Below the pieces are notes generated by a model. That model was given only the letters and a program-made list of their open reading frames with translations. It had not been told where the DNA came from and made no database searches. DNA of 33,162 nt, from the NCBI GenBank assembly GCA_947625425.1, contig CANQOH010000012.1, positions 1 to 33,162 of the forward strand. The letters are read 5' to 3'. The first letter of the stretch is position 1, and the number at the start of each line of letters is the position of its first letter. The translations under genes and the position numbers were made by a program. Origin of the DNA: an uncultured Bacilli bacterium (lineage in GTDB: Bacteria; Bacillota_I; Bacilli_A; RF39; UBA660). Of this stretch, positions 22,542 to 29,631 are shown in pieces.

Positions 22542-22588
22542 TTGATTTTCACCAGAAAATATCGTAAAATGATATAAAGAGGTGAAAA
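22542..22588 (+). promoter_or_regulatory. abiE promoter with inverted repeats
   Basis: TTGATT (22542-22547), 17 bp, TAAAAT (22565-22570). TTTTCACC (22546-22553) and GGTGAAAA (22581-22588) are a perfect 8-bp inverted repeat flanking the -10, the latter also being the ribosome site. A second imperfect repeat, GATTTTC with GAAAATATC, lies at 22545-22563. AbiEi antitoxins autoregulate by binding inverted repeats, so these are candidate operators. Confidence 0.55.
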
Positions 22589-22589
22589 T

Positions 22590-23180
22590 ATGATATTAAC
22601 TAGTGAAATTGCTAAGAATTATTTGGTTAATTATGCTAATAAAACTACTAAGTTATCAAGAGAAGTAAAAAATAATCGACTATTTAGAATTATAAATGGT
22701 TTATATGAAACTAAAGCTAATGTTCCAGGGTATTTGTTAGCTTCTAGTATTTATGGTCCTTCTTATATTTCGTTTGAATATGCTTTATCCTATTATGGAT
22801 TAATACCAGAAAGAGTAACTACTATTACTTGTGCTACTTTTGATAAGAAAAAAAAGAAGGAATATAAAACAGATTTTGGTGTATTTACTTATAGAGATGT
22901 TCCATCATTGGCTTATCCTGAAGAAATAATTTTAAAAGAAGAAGATAATTATTCATATCAGATAGCAACACCCGAAAAAGCTCTATGTGATAAATTGTAT
23001 ACTTTACCTCCTTTATTTAATTTTTCAAATTTAGAAAATATGTTATTTAATGACTTGAGAATAGATGAAGATGCTTTTAATAATTTAGATAAAGAAAAGG
23101 TTTTTAAGTTAAGTCGATTATATCACTCTACAAACGTTGATTTATTGGCTAGATATATGAGGAGGAATAAAAATGAATAA
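22590..23180 (+). CDS. abiEi: AbiEi-type antitoxin / transcriptional regulator
   Basis: 196 aa. An N-terminal winged-helix segment (about 1-45; LSREVKNNRLFRIINGLYE), then GYLLASSIYGPSYISFEYAL and YQIATPEKALCDKLY, the signatures of the AbiEi family. In type IV systems AbiEi counteracts the AbiEii nucleotidyltransferase without binding it and represses its own operon. The coding end overlaps the toxin gene by 8 bp, as expected for a coupled pair. The promoter region carries inverted repeats. Confidence 0.88.
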   Translation: MILTSEIAKNYLVNYANKTTKLSREVKNNRLFRIINGLYETKANVPGYLLASSIYGPSYISFEYALSYYGLIPERVTTITCATFDKKKKKEYKTDFGVFTYRDVPSLAYPEEIILKEEDNYSYQIATPEKALCDKLYTLPPLFNFSNLENMLFNDLRIDEDAFNNLDKEKVFKLSRLYHSTNVDLLARYMRRNKNE

Positions 23181-24033
23181 TATTATTGAACAGATGTTAA
23201 GTAAGTATGAAATAAAAAATTTAAATGATGAAATAAATGCCTTAAAGGAAATTATTCAGGAGATAGTTCTAGCTGGTTTATCAAGAGGGAATTTTTTTAA
23301 TGAAGCTGCTTTTTATGGTGGAACATCTTTAAGAATATTTTATAATTTAGATAGATTTTCTGAAGATTTGGACTTTGCGTTAATAAAACCAAATAAAGAT
23401 TTTGATTTGAGTAAATATTTTCCTTATATCGAAAAAGAATTAAAGGCTTATGGTATTAACTTAGAGATAACGACCAAAAATAAAAGTATTGATTCTAATA
23501 TTACGTCTGCGTTTTTAAAAGGAGATACATTAGAACATATCTTAAAATTTTTCCCAAGTGAAGAAGATCATACTTATAATCATATATTAAAAGATTTAAA
23601 GATTAAATTTGAAGTAGATATTAATCCTCCTACTGGGGCAACTTTTGAAGATAAATATAAATTATTACCAAGTCCTCATCAAATTAAATTATATGATAAA
23701 GAGTCTTTATTATCTGGTAAGATCCATGCTATTTTATGTAGAGGGTGGAAGTCAAGAACAAAAGGACGAGATTTATATGATTATGTCTTCTTTTTAGCTA
23801 ATGATACAAAAGTTAATTTAGAATTATTAAAAAATAAATTAATTGAATCTGATTATATTAAACCTAGTGATCTTTTTGATATAGGAAAGTTAAAAGAATT
23901 GTTAATAAATAAATTTAATGAAATTGATTATAATGATGCTAAGGAAGATGTTAAACCTTTTATTAGAAATGTAGATAGTATTGAGATTTGGAGTAAAGAA
24001 TTCTTTATTAGTATTACAGATAAACTTATTTAA
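23173..24033 (+). CDS. abiEii: AbiEii-type nucleotidyltransferase toxin
   Basis: 286 aa. The four-motif layout of the AbiEii/AbiGii family is visible: YGGTSLRIF (49-54), RFSEDLDFAL with metal-binding Asp65 and Asp67, a Lys-rich central part (SGKIHAILCRGWKSR) and KGRDLYDYVFFL. All key residues appear intact. Family members transfer nucleotides to tRNA acceptor ends and stop growth, aborting phage infection. The ATG follows GGAGGAAT and lies within the end of the antitoxin gene. A bidirectional terminator follows. Confidence 0.9.
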   Translation: MNNIIEQMLSKYEIKNLNDEINALKEIIQEIVLAGLSRGNFFNEAAFYGGTSLRIFYNLDRFSEDLDFALIKPNKDFDLSKYFPYIEKELKAYGINLEITTKNKSIDSNITSAFLKGDTLEHILKFFPSEEDHTYNHILKDLKIKFEVDINPPTGATFEDKYKLLPSPHQIKLYDKESLLSGKIHAILCRGWKSRTKGRDLYDYVFFLANDTKVNLELLKNKLIESDYIKPSDLFDIGKLKELLINKFNEIDYNDAKEDVKPFIRNVDSIEIWSKEFFISITDKLI

Positions 24034-24049
24034 ATAATTTTTTGAATTT

Positions 24050-24089
24050 AAAAAGAGTAATATTTAGAAATTAAGTATTACTCTTTTTT
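24050..24089. terminator. Bidirectional terminator between abiEii and the XRE gene
   Basis: AAAAAGAGTAATA (24050-24062) pairs with TATTACTCTTTTT (24076-24088), a 13-bp stem with a 13-base loop; it ends in T on the plus strand and in T on the minus strand. Its right arm encodes the last residues of the XRE protein. Confidence 0.85.
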
Positions 24090-24341
24090 ATACATATCTA
24101 CGCGTTTAGGTAGTTTTTTAGCTTTTATAGCTGTGCTTTCTTCAAATAATAGAATAGGTTTAATATTTAATGATTTGGCGATTAAATCAATGTTTTTACA
24201 AGTTAAATTGGCATATCCGTTTTCGATGGTACTTATGTAAGCCATTTTAAATTTTGTTTTATTAGCAAATTGTTCTTGAGTAATATTATTTTGATATCTA
24301 TACCATTTTGTATTAAGACCAATTAATTCCATCGAATTCAT
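24078..24341 (-). CDS. XRE-family (Cro/CI-like) helix-turn-helix regulator
   Basis: 87 aa, minus strand. The HTH_3 domain covers about residues 9-66: ITQEQFANKTKFKMAYISTIENGYANLTCK with the usual Q-x-x-F-A and I-S-x-I-E-N-G, then IAKSLNIKPILLF. A basic tail follows (KKLPKRVDMYKK). GGTGGTGAT precedes the ATG. It is convergent with abiE and divergent from the membrane-protein region, with a palindrome between that could be its operator. It could regulate the downstream accessory genes; the target is not known. Confidence 0.85.
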   Translation of the reverse strand: MNSMELIGLNTKWYRYQNNITQEQFANKTKFKMAYISTIENGYANLTCKNIDLIAKSLNIKPILLFEESTAIKAKKLPKRVDMYKKE

Positions 24342-24440
24342 TAAATCACCACCAGTTAAACTATTAATTATTAAGATATAAATTAATCATATTTAAATTA
24401 TAAAGTTTAAAACAATATAATTTAATACCAATAAAACTTA

Positions 24441-24456
24441 TTAAGATTTATCTTAA
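24441..24456 (+). promoter_or_regulatory. Candidate XRE operator TTAAGAT-TT-ATCTTAA
   Basis: A perfect 7-bp inverted repeat with a 2-base centre overlaps the -35 at 24453. Another half-site in the same context, TTATTAAGAT, lies at 24368-24377, near the start of the divergent XRE gene (also at 24438-24447 in the palindrome). This arrangement suits a divergent-promoter regulator. Confidence 0.5.
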
Positions 24457-24481
24457 CAAAGAATAATTAACATGTTATAAT
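24453..24481 (+). promoter_or_regulatory. Promoter for the membrane-protein region
   Basis: TTAACA (24453-24458), 17 bp, perfect TATAAT (24476-24481), followed by a leader of about 100 bp before the gene at 24589. Confidence 0.65.
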
Positions 24482-24507
24482 TCCTTTATGAAAGGAAATA
24501 ATGAAAT

Positions 24508-24576
24508 ATGAAAAAGAAGATATTACGTATATTGTATGCAATTCTTCTTGATAAAATTTTATTTATAATGAATTAG
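24508..24576 (+). CDS. Small leader ORF, 22 aa
   Basis: MKKKILRILYAILLDKILFI then MN and a TAG stop, 12 bp before the next start. AAAGGA lies upstream, though spacing (about 11 nt) is long; an overlapping ATG at 24501 in another frame is closer. Its DNA closely resembles the leader of the gene at 27078, where the same frame is broken by one missing base. It also resembles the signal-peptide start of the lipoprotein at 25393 (MKKKVLSLLLIGIL). It may be a leader peptide, a small membrane peptide or the relic of a lost lipoprotein gene. Confidence 0.35.
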   Translation: MKKKILRILYAILLDKILFIMN

Positions 24577-24588
24577 AGGATGTTATTT

Positions 24589-25344
24589 ATGAAATTAAGA
24601 AAATATAAGAAAAAGTATAAAAGTGATTATAATCAATACAATTTGAAACAACGATTAGTATTTTGCTTTTTGTCTTTTTTATTTGGAATTTTAACTATTG
24701 TTATTGCTGCGCTTTTAAGTCAAGATAAAGGAATGAATATATTTGTATTTTATATTTATATAATAATTGGTTATATTATTTCAAAAAGCTTTAACAGAAT
24801 TTTACAATTTATTCTTATTAAAACAAATGTTTTCAAGTATGTTCCTGATGACGGAATAACTAAGTATCCATATGATAGTAAAGTAGATCAAAAATATAGA
24901 GAACAATATAATATAGAATATAAGCAAGAAATGGATAGATATTTAGCCGGTAAATGTTTTATGTATTCTATAAATATAGCGATATTTATTTTAGTATTAA
25001 TAGGAGATGGAGGAATTTTCGCTGCTATATTTGCTTCATTTTTTTTGACATTGCCATTTTTATTTATTTCTTATAATGGGGAACCAATTGAAATGCATGT
25101 TGATGGAAATATAGATATTTATAGAAGTAATAATGATAATAATAATCATCAAAGTACAAAGAAGTCTAAACCATTTTTCAAAACAGTTCATTATACGGAT
25201 CAATTCGGTAATTATAAAGGTAGTTCAACAACTTATGATTGGGGTGGTGGTTTTAAAACTACTGAATTTAAAAATGGAAGTGGACAAAAAACTGGTGAAG
25301 TAAAATCATTTAATTTATTTGGTGATGATGACGATGACAAATGA
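24589..25344 (+). CDS. Small membrane protein with conserved YTDQFGNYKGSSTTYD tail (paralogue A)
   Basis: 251 aa from ATG 24589; AGAGG lies 9 nt upstream, while the in-frame ATG at 24580 abuts it. A basic N-terminus, two TM segments (about 25-45 and 50-75), a charged loop, and two more (about 125-160). The soluble tail has a TVHYTDQFGNYKGSSTTYDW segment followed by GGGFKTTEF and a DDDDDK end. The same tail is found in the protein at 27078. The gene ends with TGA. The family is unknown to me; the tail is likely cytoplasmic or exposed depending on an even number of TM spans. Confidence 0.7.
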   Translation: MKLRKYKKKYKSDYNQYNLKQRLVFCFLSFLFGILTIVIAALLSQDKGMNIFVFYIYIIIGYIISKSFNRILQFILIKTNVFKYVPDDGITKYPYDSKVDQKYREQYNIEYKQEMDRYLAGKCFMYSINIAIFILVLIGDGGIFAAIFASFFLTLPFLFISYNGEPIEMHVDGNIDIYRSNNDNNNHQSTKKSKPFFKTVHYTDQFGNYKGSSTTYDWGGGFKTTEFKNGSGQKTGEVKSFNLFGDDDDDK

Positions 25345-25392
25345 TAATCTTTTATTATATATAATAAGAATATAAAAAGAGGAGAATGAAGT

Positions 25393-26214
25393 ATGAAAAA
25401 GAAGGTATTAAGTTTATTATTAATTGGTATTTTGGTTATTGTTTTGACTGGATGTGGAAGTAAGGCGGATTCTAAAGAGAGTAATAGTTCTAGTAATTCA
25501 AATAATAATTCGAATGATTCAGTAGTGGAAAATAAAGCTTATGAAAACGGAACAGTTGTTTATTTTAATCCTGAAACAAATGAAGCATGTGAGGAAAGTG
25601 CTGCCGTTAGTAAAACGGGTACAAAAACAGGGTGTATGAAATGGTATATCTTTTTAGATGATAAAGAGGAAGAAACTGTTAACTTATTGTTAGATCATAA
25701 TACAACAGCATTAGTAAAATGGAGTTCTAATGGAAAGAATAACAATCCAGATGTAATCAAAGAAGCTCTTCAAAAAGATATTACTTCTTGGAATGATACC
25801 ATAAAACAATCTGCTAGATTATTGACAGCTGGAGAAGTTGCTCAAATCACAGAAAATTCTTCTTTTGATGAAACAGTAGCCACCATTAGTAATCGCTTTT
25901 ATTTGGATACGAATTCAGAAGATTCTGTTTCTTTAACCCAAGGACAAAGTAAATATAGTTGGCTATATGATTATACATATGCCTGTACTTATCATGGTTG
26001 CAATATTATGGATAGTGAAGAATATGCCTATAACTTAAATAAGAGTTCAAAAAGCACAATATGGGGATATTGGACTTCTACCCCAATTTCTGATAGTACA
26101 CAAGATGTTTGGGTAATTCAGTACGAGGGAATGTTAACCTTTACCACTTCTGTTAACGATCATACTTTTGGATTAAGACCAGTTATTACGATTGATAAAT
26201 CTCTTATTGCATAA
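25393..26214 (+). CDS. Lipoprotein with DUF6273-like C-terminal domain
   Basis: 273 aa. A signal peptide with lipobox LTGC, lipidated Cys21, followed by a Ser/Asn-rich linker (about 25-45). The main domain ends with WGYWTSTPISD, QDVWVIQYEG and FGLRPVITIDKSLIA; the 'wTST...GlRPVi.i' pattern is that of DUF6273/FGE-like surface domains common in gut Bacillota. Several cysteines (EACEES, TGCMKW, YACTYHGC) may form disulfides. GAGGAG precedes the start. It lies between membrane-protein paralogues and may share their transcript, since no terminator is seen in the 48-bp gap upstream. Confidence 0.78.
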   Translation: MKKKVLSLLLIGILVIVLTGCGSKADSKESNSSSNSNNNSNDSVVENKAYENGTVVYFNPETNEACEESAAVSKTGTKTGCMKWYIFLDDKEEETVNLLLDHNTTALVKWSSNGKNNNPDVIKEALQKDITSWNDTIKQSARLLTAGEVAQITENSSFDETVATISNRFYLDTNSEDSVSLTQGQSKYSWLYDYTYACTYHGCNIMDSEEYAYNLNKSSKSTIWGYWTSTPISDSTQDVWVIQYEGMLTFTTSVNDHTFGLRPVITIDKSLIA

Positions 26215-26221
26215 TCGATGG

Positions 26222-26250
26222 TTCAAAGATTATTCTTTGAATTTTTTTTT
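26222..26250 (+). terminator. Rho-independent terminator after the lipoprotein gene
   Basis: TTCAAAGA-TTAT-TCTTTGAA (8-bp stem) followed by nine T. Confidence 0.88.
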
Positions 26251-26261
26251 ACTTAACAATA

Positions 26262-26290
26262 TTGACTTAATATATATATATATATATAAT
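26262..26290 (+). promoter_or_regulatory. Promoter with TA-repeat spacer (17 bp)
   Basis: TTGACT (26262-26267), a 17-bp spacer and TATAAT (26285-26290). Almost the whole spacer and part of the -10 is a run of nine TA units (26271-26288). Changes in repeat number would alter spacing and strength. A close relative lies at 26930. Confidence 0.7.
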
Positions 26291-26327
26291 GGGAATATAT
26301 GAATTTAAAATTGGGGAGTGAATTTTT

Positions 26328-26867
26328 ATGAGTAAGCGAAATAAAAAAAGTAAGTTGCCTAAAATAATTATGGGTGTTATTTTAGGTTTATTTAATACTT
26401 TTTTATATGCTTTTATTATTAAGTGGATATGTGATGCTAATGCAAAACATGTATTTGATAAAGTAGTATTTGTTACATTATTTGTAATATTTGGAGTAAT
26501 GATAATTGGTTTAATTGAAATGTTTCTTATTAAAATGCCGATGGCTCACTTTATTGAAAAAAAATATAACGATAATGATTCAGAAGAAAGTATTAGAGAA
26601 AGTATTGGCAATTGGTCTTTATTGCCTCCGATTTTGCTTGGTCATTTCGTTTTTAAATCTATTATTGGTACAAATTTAATATTAAATATTTTGATGATTT
26701 TTTCTGCTTTTGGAATGACTTATGCAGTTGAATTCATGGGAGGAAATGGTGAGCGAAAACACAAAAAAGTTACTGCAACAACGATTAATTATGGCTCTCA
26801 TTTATCAACTACAAAATATAAAGATGAGGACGGAAATAGTACTACTGTTGAACATTGGAAGTTTTAA
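26328..26867 (+). CDS. Small membrane protein (paralogue B, diverged tail)
   Basis: 179 aa; GGGGAGTGA precedes the start. A basic N-terminus, TM segments at about 12-33, 43-65 and 95-135, then a short tail (THYGSHLS-like: TINYGSHLSTTKYKDEDGNS) ending VEHWKF. The tail has the same general form as, but is diverged from, the YTDQFGNYKGSSTTYD tail of the neighbours. Unknown function. It is expressed from a TA-repeat promoter and closed by a terminator, so it is monocistronic. Confidence 0.68.
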   Translation: MSKRNKKSKLPKIIMGVILGLFNTFLYAFIIKWICDANAKHVFDKVVFVTLFVIFGVMIIGLIEMFLIKMPMAHFIEKKYNDNDSEESIRESIGNWSLLPPILLGHFVFKSIIGTNLILNILMIFSAFGMTYAVEFMGGNGERKHKKVTATTINYGSHLSTTKYKDEDGNSTTVEHWKF

Positions 26868-26876
26868 TAAATTACC

Positions 26877-26909
26877 AAAGATTATCAGAAATGATAATCT
26901 TTTCTTTTT
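26877..26909 (+). terminator. Rho-independent terminator
   Basis: AAAGATTATC (26877-26886) pairs with GATAATCTTT (26893-26902), loop AGAAAT, followed by TCTTTTT. Confidence 0.85.
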
Positions 26910-26929
26910 CACTTTTTTATTTAACAATA

Positions 26930-26964
26930 TTGACTAAATATATATATATATATATATATATAAT
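26930..26964 (+). promoter_or_regulatory. Second TA-repeat promoter (23-bp spacer to TATAAT)
   Basis: TTGACT (26930-26935) and TATAAT (26959-26964) are 23 bp apart because the TA run has twelve units (26939-26962) against nine in the copy at 26262. The upstream sequence TTAACAATATTGACT is shared by both. With 17-bp spacing the only -10 would be TATATA inside the run, so this copy may be weaker. Confidence 0.6.
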
Positions 26965-26993
26965 TGAAATATAAAAAGAGTTTTAAATTACAT

Positions 26994-27026
26994 ATGAAAA
27001 GGAAATATCAAGGATTTTGTATGTAA
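26994..27026 (+). pseudogene. Decayed copy of the 24508 leader ORF
   Basis: The sequence from ATGAAAAGGAAATATC onward aligns with the leader at 24508 (shared TTGTATG, ATTGATAAA, TTATTTATAAT, TAGAGG). One base is missing after ATGAAAAGGAA, so the frame ends after MKRKYQGFCM. With one base restored it would continue ISRILYVILIDK, close to ILRILYAILLDK in the other copy. This supports a once-translated leader or a shared ancestral gene start. Confidence 0.4.
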
Positions 27027-27077
27027 TACTTATTGATAAAGATGTTATTTATAATATAGTAGAGGTGTATTTTATAA

Positions 27078-27653
27078 ATGAAAAACATAGGAAAATTATT
27101 TTTAATATTATTATCACTAGTGTCTGGACCTTTAGAATTGTTATTTGTTTGGTTATTGTTTGGAAAAAATGAATCTAATAATGTATTTATTGTACTTGGT
27201 TTTTTACTTCTTTTTGCTCTTATTTATAGAGTTTTACTTTTTGTTATAAGATTAATATTTTATAAATTTACTGCTGATGAGGATGAAGATATGGCAGATA
27301 TACTTTCTTGGATATCAATGTTAAGTTATGTTGCTTCTTGGTTTATACTTATTAAAGTATCTGGCCAAGGTGTTTTCATATCAATAATACTTAGCTTAGT
27401 AATATTTGCAGTAAAAGGTATTGTTGTATTACCTGGTGGTTCTATGGAAGATGAAATAGTTAATTCTCAAAAAAAGAGTAAAGGACTAGGCATAAAGACT
27501 GTTTATTACACTGATCAATTTGGTAATTACAAGGGAAGTTCAACTACTTATGATTTAGGTAGTGGAGTAAAAACTACTCTTTTTCGAGATAGTATTGGGA
27601 ATAATACAGGGGAAATGACATCTTATGATTTTCATGATGACGACGAGAATTAA
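27078..27653 (+). CDS. Small membrane protein with YTDQFGNYKGSSTTYD tail (paralogue C)
   Basis: 191 aa; AGAGGTG lies 11-12 nt upstream. TM segments at about 5-25, 33-58, 70-95 and 100-125. The tail (about 142-191) reads TVYYTDQFGNYKGSSTTYDL, then VKTTLFRDSIGNNTGEM and an acidic DDDEN end, nearly matching paralogue A, whose TM part is different. The conserved tail with diverged membrane parts suggests that the tail carries the function or an interaction site. Unknown family. Expressed from the long TA-repeat promoter. Confidence 0.7.
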   Translation: MKNIGKLFLILLSLVSGPLELLFVWLLFGKNESNNVFIVLGFLLLFALIYRVLLFVIRLIFYKFTADEDEDMADILSWISMLSYVASWFILIKVSGQGVFISIILSLVIFAVKGIVVLPGGSMEDEIVNSQKKSKGLGIKTVYYTDQFGNYKGSSTTYDLGSGVKTTLFRDSIGNNTGEMTSYDFHDDDEN

Positions 27654-27661
27654 TTATGTAT

Positions 27662-27690
27662 AAGGACTATTAGAATTGATAGTCTTTTTA
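27662..27690 (+). terminator. Rho-independent terminator
   Basis: AAGGACTAT (27662-27670) pairs with ATAGTCTTT (27679-27687; one G-U), followed by T-rich sequence. Confidence 0.7.
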
Positions 27691-27696
27691 TTTTAT

Positions 27697-28271
27697 TTAA
27701 ATATGATTGATACTGTGGGTAGTGGAATTAGAAGAATATATAATATTCAAAAAGAAAGGTATTTTCCTATGCCTGATTATGATTTGAGTGAAGACAATCG
27801 TGTAAAAGTTACTTTATATGTAAAATAATAGATGAAAAATATAGTAAAATATTATTTGAAAAGACTAACTTAGATATAGATAAAATTATGTTACTTGATA
27901 GAGTACAAAAAGGTTTTGAAATTACTAAAGAACAAAGTGATTATTTAAGAAAAGATAACTTAATTGAAGGAAGATATCCTAGTGTTTGTATTTCATCTGA
28001 TATAGCTAAAATAACAGGAAATAAGGAAGAGTATGTGTATAATTCAGGATTAGAAAATGATTTTTACAAGGAAATAATAATGAAATATTTGAATGAATAT
28101 GGTTCAGCAAGCAGAAAAGAAATAATCGCTTTATTAAATGATAAACTTCCTAAGTCATTAGATAGTAAGAATAAAATTAGTAGAGTAAGATACTTGTTGG
28201 ATATTTTAAAAAAAGAGGGAAAGATTTATAATGATGCAAAATCAGGTGGATCGTGTTGGAAAGTAAAATAA
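27697..28271 (+). pseudogene. Truncated, frameshifted COG2865-type ATP-binding regulator
   Basis: The first part reads LN-MIDTVGSGIRRIYNIQKE and FPMPDYDLSEDNRVKVTLYVK, then stops at 27826. This is the well-known end of the ATPase domain of AlbA_2/COG2865 regulators. Reading one frame over from 27822 gives KIIDEKYSKILFEKTNLDID, then MLLDRVQKGFEITKEQ, the expected continuation. TATG-TAAAA at 27817-27825 is explained by loss of one G from TATGGTAAAA (Tyr-Gly-Lys). The AlbA_2 and most of the ATPase domain are missing upstream, where a terminator sits. The 127-codon frame from 27888 ends in a winged-helix-like region (SASRKEIIALL, RVRYLLDILKKEGKI) and could still be made, but no ribosome site is evident. 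Confidence 0.78.
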
Positions 28272-28272
28272 A

Positions 28273-28327
28273 TTTGCTGCTTTTTGCTACTTTTTGCTGC
28301 TTTTTTGCCGCTTTTTTGCCGCTTTTT
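28273..28327 (+). repeat. Tandem short repeat TTTTTGC(T/C)(G/A)C
   Basis: Units TTTGCTGC, TTTTTGCTAC, TTTTTGCTGC, TTTTTTGCCGC, TTTTTTGCCGC and a final T5 follow one another with a 10-11 bp period, right after the stop of the COG2865 remnant. The strand is T-rich and unusually GC-punctuated for this region. No hairpin is formed. It may be a slippage-prone tract; its role is unknown. Confidence 0.7.
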
Positions 28328-28428
28328 AATTACTTGTTAAAATAACTAAGATATTAATTTTTGTTATATTAATAAAAATACAGAACAAAGTTTAATTTTT
28401 TTTCATAGATTATACTGAGGTGAAAACT

Positions 28429-29631
28429 ATGAAGAAAGTCGTAATAGATAGTGGACATGGTGGAGTTGATAGCGGTTCTTCAGGAAATGGAATTATTGAA
28501 AAAGAATATACTTTAAAGATATCAGAATATATTCATAAAAGATTAGATGAGTTAGGAATAGAAAATACAATGGTTAGAACTACTGATGAAACAATAGAAC
28601 CTAATGATCGTGTTAAAAGAATATTAGATATATATGGAAATAATAAAGATGTTATTGTCCTTAGTAATCATATTAATGCTGGTGATGGTCAAGGTTCAGA
28701 GATTATCTATGCTTTAAGAAATAGTGATGCTTTGAGTAAAAGAATAGCGACTGAATTAGAAAATAATGGAAGAGATGTAAGAAAGTATTATCAACGAAGA
28801 TATCCTTCTGATTCAAGTAAAGATTATTATTTTATCCATCGTAATACTGGTAATACAGAAGCTATTATTGTTGAGTATGGTTTTTTAGATAATAGTACGG
28901 ATGCTGATTTACTTAAAAAATATTGGGAAGATTATGCTGAAGCAGTAGTTAAAGCGATAGCTGGTTATGTTGGAGTACCATATAGTTTTACTGGTGAATC
29001 AGCTAATGAAAACTATTATATTGTTAAAAAAGGTGATAGTTTATGGAGTATTGCTAATAAATTTGGTTTAACGGTAGAAAAGTTAAAAGATATGAACAAT
29101 TTAGCAAGTAATATAATATCAGTAGGTCAAAGACTGCTAGTTAAAGATACTAGTTCAAGTAATGATGTAGGAGTTTATTATACTGTTAAATCAGGAGATA
29201 CTTTATATGGCATAGCTAAACAATATGGTTTAACAGTTGATGAACTTAAGAAGATGAATAATCTAACATCTAACAACTTAACAATTAATCAAAAGTTATT
29301 AGTTAGTGGTACCGGAGATAATAATTCTAATAGTGATTATGATACTTATATTGTTAAGAGTGGAGATAGCTTATGGAGTATAGCTAGTAAATATGGAACA
29401 ACTGTGGATAATTTAAAAGATATTAACAACTTAAATAGTAATTTATTAAGTATTGGACAAAAGTTATTAGTGCCTAAAAGTAGTGGATCTAGTAAAACTT
29501 ATGTTGTAAAAGCTGGAGATACTTTATATCAGATTGCGAGAGATTTTGGTACTACAGTAACAGATATTGTTAACTTAAATGATTTAAAAACAACTAATTT
29601 AAGTATTGGTCAGGTATTATTGATACCTTAG
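28429..29631 (+). CDS. N-acetylmuramoyl-L-alanine amidase with four LysM domains, no signal peptide
   Basis: 400 aa from ATG 28429, placed 5 nt after AGGTGA; the in-frame GTG at 28420 is part of that site. Residues 1-185 form an Amidase_3 domain with His10 (DSGHGG), Glu24, His81 (LSNHINA) and catalytic Glu149 (IIVEYGF). Four LysM domains follow at about 196-240, 253-297, 308-350 and 358-400 (VKKGDSLWSIA, VKSGDTLYGIA, VKSGDSLWSIA, VKAGDTLYQIA), which bind peptidoglycan. The catalytic domain starts at residue 1, so there is no Sec signal; this is typical of phage endolysins or mother-cell lysis enzymes. No phage genes adjoin it. A terminator follows. Confidence 0.92.
   Translation: MKKVVIDSGHGGVDSGSSGNGIIEKEYTLKISEYIHKRLDELGIENTMVRTTDETIEPNDRVKRILDIYGNNKDVIVLSNHINAGDGQGSEIIYALRNSDALSKRIATELENNGRDVRKYYQRRYPSDSSKDYYFIHRNTGNTEAIIVEYGFLDNSTDADLLKKYWEDYAEAVVKAIAGYVGVPYSFTGESANENYYIVKKGDSLWSIANKFGLTVEKLKDMNNLASNIISVGQRLLVKDTSSSNDVGVYYTVKSGDTLYGIAKQYGLTVDELKKMNNLTSNNLTINQKLLVSGTGDNNSNSDYDTYIVKSGDSLWSIASKYGTTVDNLKDINNLNSNLLSIGQKLLVPKSSGSSKTYVVKAGDTLYQIARDFGTTVTDIVNLNDLKTTNLSIGQVLLIP

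Noticed and set aside
25342..25344. Possible Mollicutes-type code with TGA as Trp
   Set aside because: TGA ends genes at 25344 and 32561 (the latter in an ATGA overlap), and Trp is encoded by TGG throughout.
26722..26937. Second plus-strand frame overlapping the end of the gene at 26328 and its terminator
   Set aside because: It runs through a terminator hairpin and lacks a ribosome site.
28340..28428. GATATTAAT/TTGTTATATTAAT sequences upstream of the LysM amidase resembling the pncA operators
   Set aside because: The NTG centre and symmetric halves are missing; likely A+T-rich background.
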